IMG/VR virus record: IMGVR_UViG_3300032241_002170
Coordinates: 1 to 29,835 of that record
Source of the DNA: a virus
Length of the DNA: 29,835 nucleotides
Direction: 5' to 3' (one strand)
Shown: positions 1 through 6,705 of the stretch, in pieces
How positions within the stretch are numbered: position 1 is the stretch's first letter
Layout of the letters: each line of letters begins with the position of its first letter
Made by a program: the position numbers and the translations under genes
Notes under the pieces: generated by a model
Databases searched by the model: none
Told to the model about the DNA's origin: nothing
What the model saw: the letters and a program-made list of their open reading frames with translations, nothing else

Positions 1-1
1 A

Positions 2-136
2 TATGGTAGCCGTTATGGTGATAAAGATGGTCGCAACAAACGTGACTTGATGAAAGTGATTCACTATGCTATGCTACTGCTTCACTTTGATGGTCATTAT
101 TCTCGTGTTGATAATGGTCTTGCCGAATTCCGTTGA
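2..136 (+). CDS. C-terminal end of an unrecognised protein (partial)
   Basis: An open frame runs in from the left edge and ends at TGA 134-136, giving 44 residues. The tail is basic and aromatic (YGSRYGDKDGRNKR near the edge, then a helix-like stretch with MKVIHYAMLLLHF). It is in the same direction as gp45 and only a few bases upstream, so it is probably cotranscribed with it. I do not recognise the family from this fragment. The reading frame is supported by position and by the lack of any alternative rather than by a motif. Confidence 0.45.
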   Translation, partial: YGSRYGDKDGRNKRDLMKVIHYAMLLLHFDGHYSRVDNGLAEFR

Positions 137-159
137 TTATGAAACTCAAACCACAAATT

Positions 160-828
160 ATGAAACTTTCTGAAAAAACCATCTCCATTCTCAAAAACTT
201 TTCTTCTATTAATCAATCTATTTTGATTAAAAAAGGAAACAAACTTCGCACAATTTCTGTGATGAAGAATATCCTTGCCGAAGCAGAGATTGATGAAACA
301 TTTGAAAAGGATTTTGCGATTTATGATTTGAACCAGTTTTTGAATGGTTTGAATCTTCATCAAAGTGCCGATCTTGATTTTGCAAATGATACTCATCTTG
401 TAATTCGTGATGGTAAATATCGGGTGAAGTATTTCTTTGCCGATCCTGAAGTAATTGTTGCTCCTCCAGAGAAAGAAATTCAACTTCCATCAAAAGATGT
501 TTGTTTCCAATTGGAACATTCACAGTTGGATAAAATTCTGAAAGCAGCAGCAGTTTATCAACTTCCTGATCTTTCCGTAATTGGAGAAGCAGGAGTGATT
601 CGTTTGGTGGTTCGTGATAAAAAGAACGATACTTCAAATGAATATTCAATCGTTGTGGGTGAAACTGATCAGGAATTCACACTCAACTTCAAGGTTGAGA
701 ACACCAACAAGATCATTTCTGGATCTTACGAGGTGGTAATTTCATCTAAACTTTTGTCACATTTCAAAAATTCCAGGTATAATGTAGAGTATTATATTGC
801 TCTTGAACCCGATTCTACCTTTGGTTGA
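160..828 (+). CDS. gp45: DNA polymerase sliding clamp gp45
   Basis: Processivity factor: the trimeric ring that tethers gp43 polymerase to DNA and, in T4, also activates late transcription. The protein is 222 residues from this start (T4 gp45 is 228). The N-terminus MKLSEKTISILKNF matches the T4 start MKLSKDT, and the family patterns FAIYDLNQFL and the C-terminal YIALEPDSTFG are visible. I chose ATG 160 because of that match. An ATG at 139, seven codons earlier and two bases after the upstream stop, is also possible, and neither has a clear Shine-Dalgarno. In T4-like phages gp45, gp44 and gp62 are adjacent; here other genes are inserted between them. Confidence 0.93.
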   Translation: MKLSEKTISILKNFSSINQSILIKKGNKLRTISVMKNILAEAEIDETFEKDFAIYDLNQFLNGLNLHQSADLDFANDTHLVIRDGKYRVKYFFADPEVIVAPPEKEIQLPSKDVCFQLEHSQLDKILKAAAVYQLPDLSVIGEAGVIRLVVRDKKNDTSNEYSIVVGETDQEFTLNFKVENTNKIISGSYEVVISSKLLSHFKNSRYNVEYYIALEPDSTFG

Positions 829-1241
829 TGGAATTTCTTCTTTATCTCACTCCGATTGGGCATCAAATACTCAATCGTGTGATGATGAGACATTATCATG
901 TCGTTGAAAATGCCCCTATTTGTAGGGGTCATAATCTGTTTGGGGTTCGTAATACTCCAAATTTTACCATTTGCACTGACAACATCAAAAAATATGATGT
1001 AAATTCTACTGAGTTTTATGTGAATGAAACCATTTACCATGAGTCAGTTCATGTCGCACAAGAATGTAAAGGTGGTTCTCTTGGTATTACTAACATACAT
1101 CTAAGTTCTAATAAAATGAAAGATGTTATGAATTCAGTAAATGGATACAATCCACATGGTAAAATACTTGAAATGGAAGCTTATTCCTTAGAAGACAATC
1201 CCGAACAAGTTCTTTATTATTTGAAAAAGTTCTGTTTTTAA
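828..1241 (+). CDS. Small HEXXH-motif protein, putative metallopeptidase-like
   Basis: 137 residues, starting at an ATG that overlaps the gp45 stop (TGATG), so translation is probably coupled to gp45. Residues 71-75 read HESVH, an exact HEXXH zinc-binding signature inside the helix-like stretch ETIYHESVHVAQEC. An acidic segment with several Glu (EMEAYSLED, around residues 115-123) could supply a third ligand, as in gluzincin-like folds. This is a minimal domain with no signal peptide or membrane segment. The motif is seen directly; proteolytic activity is inference, since single HEXXH hits occur by chance and many small phage members are uncharacterised. A DNA-protein-crosslink protease of SprT type is one possibility. 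Confidence 0.6.
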   Translation: MEFLLYLTPIGHQILNRVMMRHYHVVENAPICRGHNLFGVRNTPNFTICTDNIKKYDVNSTEFYVNETIYHESVHVAQECKGGSLGITNIHLSSNKMKDVMNSVNGYNPHGKILEMEAYSLEDNPEQVLYYLKKFCF

Positions 1242-1252
1242 TTATGAACATT

Positions 1253-1309
1253 ACATTTGCAAGTATTCTTTTTATAAATAGTTATGTAGTTGGAAGACAA
1301 TCAAATGTA
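1253..1309 (+). promoter_or_regulatory. Late promoter TATAAATA inside a hairpin covering the HNH start codon
   Basis: TATAAATA at 1273-1280 matches the T4/cyanophage late promoter and lies 24 bases before ATG 1305. It sits in the loop of an inverted repeat: TACATTTG (1253-1260) pairs with CAAATGTA (1302-1309), with an A-T pair continuing inward. The 3' arm contains the ATG. A read-through mRNA from gp45 could hide the start codon, while an mRNA started at the late promoter would lack the 5' arm. The pairing is visible in the sequence; regulation is inference by analogy with T4 homing endonucleases. Confidence 0.55.
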
Positions 1310-1886
1310 TTGCTTGGAATGTAATTCTCCTCTTGGAAGAAGACAAAAAAAATTCTGTTCTTGTAAATGTATGAATGTATATAATGCAAGAGAATTTGGT
1401 ATGAAGCACCGAGAGGAAAAACCAAATAGATACAAAATTTGTAAAGAATGCAATCAATCATTAAATCTCAATAAGTTTAGTTTGATTGAAAAATGGAATC
1501 CAAATTCTGATACTAAAAATACTTGCAAAAAATGTTCCGCAAAATTAAATGAAAAAAATAGGAGAGATAGAGATTGGAAAGTTGATGCTGCCAGACTTCT
1601 TTATAGTAATATAAAATCAAGATGTAGAAGATTGGGGAGAGAGTTCTCTATTGAATTAGAAGACATTGTTATTCCCGAAAAATGTCCTGTATTTGGATTT
1701 GATTTAAAAAGAGAAGATAGAGAAACTTGGATGTTTGCTCCAAGTGTTGATAGAATAGACAGTTCCAAAGGGTATATAAAAGGAAATGTTACAGTTGTCA
1801 GCAGAAGAGCAAACATACTCAAAAGGGATGCTACACTAGAAGAGTTAGAGCAACTATTTAATTATTACAAAACTTTGAGGAACTAA
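1305..1886 (+). CDS. HNH homing endonuclease (free-standing)
   Basis: 193 residues. The N-terminus has two zinc-finger-like Cys pairs (CLECNSPLG...FCSCKC, then CKECNQS...CKKCSAK). The C-terminal nuclease part has CPVFGFDL followed by PSVDRIDSSKGYIKGNV and a run ending RRANILKRDA, the pattern of phage HNH homing endonucleases of the DRID type. ATG 1305 was chosen; a TTG at 1290 is in frame but less likely. The gene has its own late promoter and lies between replication genes without being inside an intron or intein, so it is a free-standing mobile gene. It ends two bases before the next gene, whose start is an unusual TTG. Confidence 0.85.
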   Translation: MYCLECNSPLGRRQKKFCSCKCMNVYNAREFGMKHREEKPNRYKICKECNQSLNLNKFSLIEKWNPNSDTKNTCKKCSAKLNEKNRRDRDWKVDAARLLYSNIKSRCRRLGREFSIELEDIVIPEKCPVFGFDLKREDRETWMFAPSVDRIDSSKGYIKGNVTVVSRRANILKRDATLEELEQLFNYYKTLRN

Positions 1887-1888
1887 CT

Positions 1889-2416
1889 TTGAATATTTTC
1901 GTTAATGATCCGTGCCCGGTTCTTTCTGCCGTGGCACTTCCTGACAAACATATCGTAAAAATGCCTTTAGAGACATGTCAACTAATTTCTGTCATCTACT
2001 CCAAGTGGTATTATAATTGGGGAACCATTCCCAAGAAAGACGGAACTCCCTATAATACTGAGAAGGGTGCCTTCCGCAATCATCCCTGCACTCAATGGGC
2101 AGCAAAATCCCATGAGAACCTTGCCTGGTTGATTCGGCATGGTTATGCCCTGTGTAATGAGTATCGGCATCGTTATGGCAAAATTCATGCTTGCTTTAAT
2201 GGAATTCAAGCAGCAGAAGTTATCTTTCTCGATAACTCTGGTAAAAGCCTTAACATCTATAATAATGTGGTAGAATTCACAAGGGCTATGCCTGACGAAT
2301 ACAAACTTAATGGGAGTATTGATACGTTTACAGCATACAAAATGTATATTGCTTCCAAACCTTGGGTTGCGGAGAACTATCTTCGCATTCCTGAAAGAAA
2401 ACCTGATTGGATTTAA
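1889..2416 (+). CDS. Conserved phage protein of unknown function, TTG start
   Basis: 175 residues if translation begins at TTG 1889, giving MNIFVNDPCPVLSA and then DKHIVKMPLETCQL. This N-terminal layout (a short beta strand, then an Asp/Lys/His-containing helix) matches a conserved phage and bacterial family I have seen beginning MNIF; the function is not established, although some relatives are labelled pyrimidine-dimer glycosylase-like. No in-frame ATG gives a full-length product, so TTG is the likely start. It follows the HNH stop by two bases and ends two bases before gp44. The nonstandard start may be a scar of the endonuclease insertion. Confidence 0.65.
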   Translation: MNIFVNDPCPVLSAVALPDKHIVKMPLETCQLISVIYSKWYYNWGTIPKKDGTPYNTEKGAFRNHPCTQWAAKSHENLAWLIRHGYALCNEYRHRYGKIHACFNGIQAAEVIFLDNSGKSLNIYNNVVEFTRAMPDEYKLNGSIDTFTAYKMYIASKPWVAENYLRIPERKPDWI

Positions 2417-2418
2417 TT

Positions 2419-3369
2419 ATGAAAGAACGAAATGACTTTATCTGGACGGAACGATATCGCCCAAAAACTATTGAAGATTGTATTCTTCCTGAGAATATTA
2501 AGAAAACCTTTAGTGATTTTCTAAATAAAGGTGAAATTCCAAATATGCTACTTGCTGGTCCCCCAGGAGTTGGTAAGACCACAGTAGCAAAAGCATTATG
2601 TAATGAGTTAGGAGTAGATTTTTATGTCATTAACGGATCCGACGAAGGTAGATTCCTCGATACTGTCAGAAACAATGCGAAGAACTTCGCTTCGACCCTC
2701 TCGCTTTCGTCAACTGCTAAGCACAAAGTCATCATCATTGATGAGGCAGACAACACAACCAATGATGTTCAACTCCTCTTACGGGCGTTTACTGAGGAAT
2801 TTAGTAGAAATTGCAGATTCATCTTCACCTGTAACTACAAAAACAAAATTATCGAACCCCTCCATTCCAGATGTGCAGTCGTCGAATTTGCAATCACAAA
2901 TAAAGACCGACCAAAAATTGCATCAAAATTCTTTAAGCGATTGGGCGAAATCTTGGTTAAAGAGAACATTAGATACGACGACAAAGTAATTATTGAGTTA
3001 ATTAATAAGCACTTTCCAGATTGGCGTAGAGTTCTTAACGAATGTCAAAAATATTCTTCTAGTGGTGAAATTGATGCTGCAATTCTTGCATCATTTTCGG
3101 ATATAAAAACTAATGATCTTATCAAATATCTGAAGGAAAAGAACTTTACAGAAGTTCGTAAGTGGGTGGTTGCCAACTTGGATAATGATTCTTCAGTAAT
3201 TCTTCGTAAGGTTTATGATGCTTGTTATGAGTGTCTTTCTCCAGCATCAATCCCTGCTGCTGTTCTTATTATTGCTAAGTATTTGTATCAAGGTGGATTT
3301 GTTGCCGATCAGGAAATAAATCTTCTTGCTGCTCTTACGGAGATAATGTGTGAGTGTGAGTTTACATGA
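2419..3369 (+). CDS. gp44: Clamp loader large subunit gp44 (AAA+ ATPase)
   Basis: 316 residues, close to T4 gp44 (319). It hydrolyses ATP to open and load the gp45 ring together with gp62. Walker A GPPGVGKT is at residues 47-54, Walker B IIIDEAD has its Asp-Glu at 108-109, and an SRC motif (HSRC) follows, as in replication-factor-C-type loaders. The N-terminal WTERYRPKTIEDCILP is typical of the family. ATG 2419 follows the previous stop by two bases (TAATTATG). The stop overlaps the next start (ATGA). Unlike T4, gp62 does not follow directly; three genes lie between. Confidence 0.96.
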   Translation: MKERNDFIWTERYRPKTIEDCILPENIKKTFSDFLNKGEIPNMLLAGPPGVGKTTVAKALCNELGVDFYVINGSDEGRFLDTVRNNAKNFASTLSLSSTAKHKVIIIDEADNTTNDVQLLLRAFTEEFSRNCRFIFTCNYKNKIIEPLHSRCAVVEFAITNKDRPKIASKFFKRLGEILVKENIRYDDKVIIELINKHFPDWRRVLNECQKYSSSGEIDAAILASFSDIKTNDLIKYLKEKNFTEVRKWVVANLDNDSSVILRKVYDACYECLSPASIPAAVLIIAKYLYQGGFVADQEINLLAALTEIMCECEFT

Positions 3370-3575
3370 ATTTTTTTAAAATTGATAAACGGAACTTATA
3401 TGAAGTTCCTGTAAAAACAACTCCTACAAATGTGAGGGAGGCAAACGAAGGTCTTTTTCGTGCTAAAATGACTTTGCCCGCTGCTGCTGCCCATTGTGGC
3501 ATGACGCAGAAAGAAATGAAACTTACTTTTTTTGAATACCTAAAGTATAACAAACCTGATTATAAAAATGATTAA
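3366..3575 (+). CDS. Small conserved protein between gp44 and dam
   Basis: 69 residues, ATG overlapping the gp44 stop. The middle, FRAKMTLPAAAAHCGMTQKE, looks like a short helix-turn-helix (an Ala-rich helix, a turn with Gly, then a second helix). The rest is basic (MNFFKIDKRN at the start, KPDYKND at the end). Tight coupling to gp44 and the next gene supports a real gene. Function is unknown; a small DNA-binding role is only a suggestion from the helical pattern. Confidence 0.65.
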   Translation: MNFFKIDKRNLYEVPVKTTPTNVREANEGLFRAKMTLPAAAAHCGMTQKEMKLTFFEYLKYNKPDYKND

Positions 3576-4101
3576 TTTTATTGAAACTATTGATTTGATG
3601 CGTTTGTCTTTCTTTTTTTCTAGTTTATCTGGAAATATAGATCCAACTCAATATTTTGATGTTGGTAGAATGATTGAATTTGCATATGAAGAGTATAGTA
3701 ATGGGAAACTAAAAAGAATTAATGAAACAGGTAAAGATTTAATTGATTTGAATGGTAAAACATATGAAAGTAAGAAGGTAACATTTAAGAATAAAAATGA
3801 AATGGCAGTCAGGGATTTTGTTATAAAAAATGGAAGAGGTGCTTCTAAAGATATTTCTGACTTTGTTCCCGCTGATTATTACATTTTTAGCGATCCTGAA
3901 AAATTAAAAGCATGTTGCGTTCCTGGAAATATGCTTTATAATTTTAAAAAATCCGGCAGTAATGATATTACAGCAAGTTGTAATCCAGAACATAAACATT
4001 TTTTTCTTTATAGTGGACCTTCTTGGAATAGAAATTATTTTCAAGAAAAGCATGATTTTATTATAAATTTTATACGGAGCGTTCCTCATGAAATCTCTTA
4101 A
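3568..4101 (+). CDS. Hypothetical protein with a possible PD-(D/E)XK nuclease site, paired with Dam
   Basis: 177 residues, overlapping the genes on both sides by a few bases. I do not recognise the family. Residues 54-70 read TGKDLIDLNGKTYESKK: an Asp (57 or 60) followed ten or so residues later by Glu67-x-Lys69, which is the spacing of a PD-(D/E)XK restriction-enzyme core, after an acidic helix (MIEFAYEEY). The gene is followed directly by a DNA adenine methyltransferase whose start lies inside it, so a restriction-modification-like pair is possible. The C-terminal part is rich in aromatic residues, Asn and His. The motif is short and could be accidental. Nuclease activity is inference. Confidence 0.55.
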   Translation: MINFIETIDLMRLSFFFSSLSGNIDPTQYFDVGRMIEFAYEEYSNGKLKRINETGKDLIDLNGKTYESKKVTFKNKNEMAVRDFVIKNGRGASKDISDFVPADYYIFSDPEKLKACCVPGNMLYNFKKSGSNDITASCNPEHKHFFLYSGPSWNRNYFQEKHDFIINFIRSVPHEIS

Positions 4102-4966
4102 AACCCCGTTAAGGTACCCTGGAGGTAAGTCCCGTGCTTGCATTAAGATAGACGCCTATTTCCCAGATCTACGAAACTATGATGAGTTCCGAGAACCATT
4201 TCTTGGTGGTGGAAGTGTTGCTATTCATATTACCAAAAAATATCCTAACTTGGATATTTGGGTGAATGATCTGTATGAACCTCTTGTAAACTTCTGGCAA
4301 CAACTCCAGATGTTTGGTATAGATCTTAAAGATAAACTTACAGAACTTAAACTAGCAAATAATACACCAGAATTAGCAAAAGATCTTTTTTTAAAATCAA
4401 AGGAACTTGTTAATGACCAAGAGACATCTAGTCTTGATCGTGCCGTAGCATTTTATGTTGTAAATAAGTGTTCTTTCAGTGGTCTCACAGAGAGTTCTTC
4501 ATTTTCAGAACAGGCATCTAACTCTAACTTCAGTTTGCGGGGGATTGAAAAATTGCCTGAATATTCTAAACTGATTGCTAACTGGCGTATAACTAATTAC
4601 TCCTACGATTATCTGATGGATGGAAATATGGGTGCTTTTATGTATCTTGATCCTCCTTATGATATTAAGGATAATCTCTATGGCAGAAAGGGATCAATGC
4701 ACAAGGAATTTGATCACGATAAGTTTGCTGCTGATTGCAATTCCAACAATATGGATATGTTGGTAAGTTATAATACTGATCAACTTGTAAAAAACCGCTT
4801 TTCAGGTGGAAAATGGAACGCTGCTGAGTTTGATTTGACTTATACGATGCGTTCTGTTGGTGAATATATGCGTGAGCAAAAACAACGTAAAGAACTCTTA
4901 CTTTTTAATTATGGAATTGAAGGACTGGTTAAACTCGATCAATCAAACGAAAAAGAATCTGATTGA
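4088..4966 (+). CDS. dam: DNA adenine N6-methyltransferase (Dam, D12 class)
   Basis: 292 residues. Transfers a methyl group from S-adenosylmethionine to adenine N6. N-terminal KTPLRYPGGKSRA is the hallmark of the D12/Dam class. The AdoMet-binding FLGGGSV is near residues 38-44, and catalytic motif IV DPPY is at 188-191. FYVVNKCSFSG is also typical. The target is probably GATC-like, but specificity cannot be read from sequence. It overlaps the preceding possible nuclease gene by 14 bases, and its end overlaps the gp62 start by 56 bases. It could protect phage DNA from host or phage restriction. Confidence 0.93.
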   Translation: MKSLKTPLRYPGGKSRACIKIDAYFPDLRNYDEFREPFLGGGSVAIHITKKYPNLDIWVNDLYEPLVNFWQQLQMFGIDLKDKLTELKLANNTPELAKDLFLKSKELVNDQETSSLDRAVAFYVVNKCSFSGLTESSSFSEQASNSNFSLRGIEKLPEYSKLIANWRITNYSYDYLMDGNMGAFMYLDPPYDIKDNLYGRKGSMHKEFDHDKFAADCNSNNMDMLVSYNTDQLVKNRFSGGKWNAAEFDLTYTMRSVGEYMREQKQRKELLLFNYGIEGLVKLDQSNEKESD

Positions 4967-5291
4967 TGAAGATCCTTCACTTGAGAAGGATTATGCACCA
5001 TATATTATCAATCGATGTCTTTCTGGGTATATTGAATGTTTAATGTATGCGAATGAAATGAACAGATATCATTTTCTTCCAAAGAAACTCCAGTATGACT
5101 TTTTTATAAATAGTCTGAGAACTAAGAAGAGATTTACTCCTTGGCTCCGTAAAGATACGATCAAAGATCTTGATTATGTCAAACAATACTATGGTTATAG
5201 TAATGAAAAGGCAAAGCAAGCTTTGAGAATTTTAACAAAAGAACAGATCGATTTTATTAAATCAAAACTTGATATTGGAGGATCAAAATGA
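4911..5291 (+). CDS. gp62: Clamp loader small subunit gp62
   Basis: 126 residues. Partner of gp44 in the gp44/62 loader. Recognised from the cyanophage-type pattern: YAPYIINRCLS, then CLMYANEMN, QYDFFINSLR, KKRFTPWLRK and YYGYSNEKAKQAL. Cyanophage versions are shorter than T4 gp62 (187). The start ATG 4911 (MELKDWLNSINQT) lies inside dam in another frame; this is the first Met giving the family N-terminus. The stop overlaps the regA start (AAATGA). Separation from gp44 by dam and two other genes is a local rearrangement of the T4 order. Confidence 0.88.
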   Translation: MELKDWLNSINQTKKNLIDEDPSLEKDYAPYIINRCLSGYIECLMYANEMNRYHFLPKKLQYDFFINSLRTKKRFTPWLRKDTIKDLDYVKQYYGYSNEKAKQALRILTKEQIDFIKSKLDIGGSK

Positions 5292-5725
5292 GCGTTGTAA
5301 AAGAACCTATTGTGAATTGGGCACCAAACCAAATGGTTGAGGTAATCCTCAACGAACCTGATGATTTTTTGAAGGTTCGTGAGACTTTGACTCGTATCGG
5401 AGTTGCTTCACGCAAGGAAAAGAAACTCTATCAGTCATGCCACATTCTTCACAAGCAAGGTAGGTATTATCTTGTTCACTTTAAAGAATTGTTTGCCCTT
5501 GATGGTAAACATGCTAATCTGACTGTAAATGACGTTCAACGTCGTAATCGTATTACTCAATTGATTGCTGATTGGGGTTTGGTTACTGTAGTTAATCCAG
5601 ATCAGATTTCTGATATTGCTCCTTTGAATCAAATCAAAGTGCTTTCTTATAAGGATAAGGGTGATTGGATTTTGGAAACCAAATATAATATTGGTGCAAA
5701 ACGAAAGGTTGAGGAAACCGAATAA
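5288..5725 (+). CDS. regA: RegA translational repressor of early genes
   Basis: 145 residues. RegA binds initiation regions of early phage mRNAs and blocks ribosome entry. Features seen: MVEVILNEPDDFLKVRETLTRIG at the N-terminus, SCHILHKQGRYYLVHFKELF in the middle and a later DWGLVTVV strand, as in T4-like RegA (T4: 122 residues; cyanophage forms are longer). It has a good ribosome site (GGAG at 5277-5280). The start region is nearly identical to that of nrdB, which suggests both may be RegA targets. It ends the clamp-loader operon, just before a strong terminator. Confidence 0.93.
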   Translation: MSVVKEPIVNWAPNQMVEVILNEPDDFLKVRETLTRIGVASRKEKKLYQSCHILHKQGRYYLVHFKELFALDGKHANLTVNDVQRRNRITQLIADWGLVTVVNPDQISDIAPLNQIKVLSYKDKGDWILETKYNIGAKRKVEETE

Positions 5726-5732
5726 TTTTTGG

Positions 5733-5757
5733 GGGGAGTTCCACACTCCCCTTTTTT
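5733..5757 (+). terminator. Rho-independent terminator after regA
   Basis: Stem GGGGAGT (5733-5739) with ACTCCCC (5745-5751), five-base loop, followed by six T. It lies seven bases after the regA stop and closes the replication-accessory operon. Confidence 0.85.
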
Positions 5758-5770
5758 GTATCTTTGAATA

Positions 5771-5776
5771 TATAAT
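5771..5776 (+). promoter_or_regulatory. Possible -10 element (TATAAT) for hsp20
   Basis: TATAAT at 5771-5776 lies 56 bases before the hsp20 ribosome site, after the terminator. No convincing -35 is found at 16-18 bp spacing, so this would have to be an extended or activator-dependent promoter. Weak call. Confidence 0.35.
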
Positions 5777-5818
5777 AATGATGTTGCCTTTGGGGACATT
5801 ATTAATTTACAGACGCTT

Positions 5819-5827
5819 TAAGGAGGT
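5819..5827 (+). promoter_or_regulatory. Strong ribosome binding site of hsp20
   Basis: TAAGGAGGT is an almost complete anti-16S match five bases before ATG 5833. It is the strongest Shine-Dalgarno in the window, where most genes have weak or no site. Confidence 0.8.
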
Positions 5828-5832
5828 CTATT

Positions 5833-6276
5833 ATGTTTGGAACAAGTTCGCTTACACTCTCAGTACCAGAAACTGCAAAGTATCTGATGGAGATTCAGAA
5901 AAACAGCATTGGGTTGGATGAGTGGTTTAAAAGGTTTGATACTGCGTTTGAATCGCATACCAACTATCCACCATACAATCTAGTCAAAGAAAGTAATGTT
6001 GATTTCAGATTAGAAATTGCACTTGCTGGATATAAAAGAGAAGATATTGAAGTCACTACGGAATGGAATAAACTCTTTGTGGAAGCAAAGAAATCTGGAA
6101 ATTCAGATGATGAATACTTACATCAGGGATTAGCAAAAAGAGCATTTACTCGCACTTGGACTTTATCTGACGATGTAGTTGTTGGAGATGTTTCTTTTGA
6201 AGATGGATTACTCACAATTAAACTAAATAGAGTTATTCCAGAGCATCAGAAGAAAAAAGTTTATGAAATCGTATAA
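5833..6276 (+). CDS. hsp20: Small heat shock protein Hsp20 (alpha-crystallin domain)
   Basis: 147 residues. ATP-independent holdase chaperone. The alpha-crystallin domain is visible from YNLVKESNVDFRLEIALAGYKREDIEV (about residue 48) to the A-x-x-R-x-W region (KRAFTRTWTLSDDV) and DGLLTIKLNR. Cyanomyoviruses typically carry hsp20 between regA and gp43, which fits here. Likely role is protecting host or virion proteins during infection, or assembly. Own ribosome site and possible own promoter. The following tiny gene starts inside its last codons. Confidence 0.93.
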   Translation: MFGTSSLTLSVPETAKYLMEIQKNSIGLDEWFKRFDTAFESHTNYPPYNLVKESNVDFRLEIALAGYKREDIEVTTEWNKLFVEAKKSGNSDDEYLHQGLAKRAFTRTWTLSDDVVVGDVSFEDGLLTIKLNRVIPEHQKKKVYEIV

Positions 6277-6415
6277 AAGGTTTCTTGAGATTGCTAATAA
6301 AAAAGTAAAATTAAAAAAACCTAAAGTAAAAGAAGGTGAAGATAAACCAGAAGATTATGAATATATGGGGTCTGATGATCAAATGCTACATGAACCTGGT
6401 GATACTGGAATTTGA
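6263..6415 (+). CDS. 50-residue protein with capsid-targeting-like N-terminus
   Basis: Starts at an ATG within the last codons of hsp20 (other frame) and ends at TGA 6413-6415. Sequence begins MKSYKRFLEIANKK, then a Lys-rich stretch, then an acidic, Met-containing tail (EDYEYMGSDDQML). The MK(S/T)-x3-F(L/I) opening resembles the T4 internal-protein capsid-targeting peptide (MKTYQEFI) and recurs in four other genes here. Function unknown. Real-gene support: tight packing and the shared N-terminus with its neighbours. Confidence 0.6.
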   Translation: MKSYKRFLEIANKKVKLKKPKVKEGEDKPEDYEYMGSDDQMLHEPGDTGI

Positions 6416-6419
6416 TTAG

Positions 6420-6427
6420 AATAAATA
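6420..6427 (+). promoter_or_regulatory. Late promoter-like AATAAATA
   Basis: AATAAATA lies nine bases before ATG 6437. It matches the core ATAAATA but leaves almost no leader, so it is less convincing than those 21-33 bases upstream of starts. Confidence 0.4.
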
Positions 6428-6436
6428 ATTTAAAAA

Positions 6437-6583
6437 ATGAAAACCTTCAAGCAATTCATGAAAGAAATGGAAGGTGACTTTGGATCTCCAGCACCTAAAC
6501 CGGTAGAAAAGTGCTATGGTAAAAAAATTACCTATGCAGGATTGAAAAGAAAAGTTTGTGCTTTTCATAGAAAACGAGAGTAA
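6437..6583 (+). CDS. 48-residue basic protein with capsid-targeting-like N-terminus
   Basis: Starts MKTFKQFMKEMEGDFGSP, then a Pro/Lys linker and a basic C-terminus (GKKITYAGLKRKVCAFHRKRE) with two Cys. Ends TAA 6581-6583, two bases before the next ATG (TAATTATG). The opening resembles the T4 internal-protein signal, with a Glu at position 10 in the place where T4 gp21 protease would cut. A small basic packaged protein is plausible; function is unknown. Confidence 0.6.
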   Translation: MKTFKQFMKEMEGDFGSPAPKPVEKCYGKKITYAGLKRKVCAFHRKRE

Positions 6584-6585
6584 TT

Positions 6586-6705
6586 ATGAAAACTTTATCT
6601 CAATTTTTATATGAAGTTCGTGGATGCTCTACTTGCAAAAAAATGAGCTGCAAATGTGGTTCTCCCCCCGAAAATAATGATCCAACTCCAGGTCAGGCAG
6701 GTTGA
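6586..6705 (+). CDS. 39-residue Cys-rich protein with capsid-targeting-like N-terminus
   Basis: Starts MKTLSQFLYEVRG; LYE at positions 8-10 fits the T4 prohead protease consensus L/I-x-E. Next comes GCSTCKKMSCKCG, four Cys in a CxxC...CxC arrangement that could bind metal, then a Pro/Asn-rich tail ending at TGA 6703-6705. The same frame stays open after this TGA for 19 more codons to TGA 6763-6765, so the gene may be truncated by a point change (for example TGG to TGA) or read through. Function unknown. Confidence 0.55.
   Translation: MKTLSQFLYEVRGCSTCKKMSCKCGSPPENNDPTPGQAG

Noticed and set aside
227-649. Long reverse-strand open frame opposite gp45
   Set aside because: A shadow frame of a clear gp45 gene; no family pattern and no start signal. 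The same applies to the other long antisense frames, for example opposite gp43B and nrdA.
5105-5112. TATAAATA inside gp62
   Set aside because: It matches the late motif, but no gene starts within 170 bases and it lies mid-gene, so it is probably chance in AT-rich DNA.
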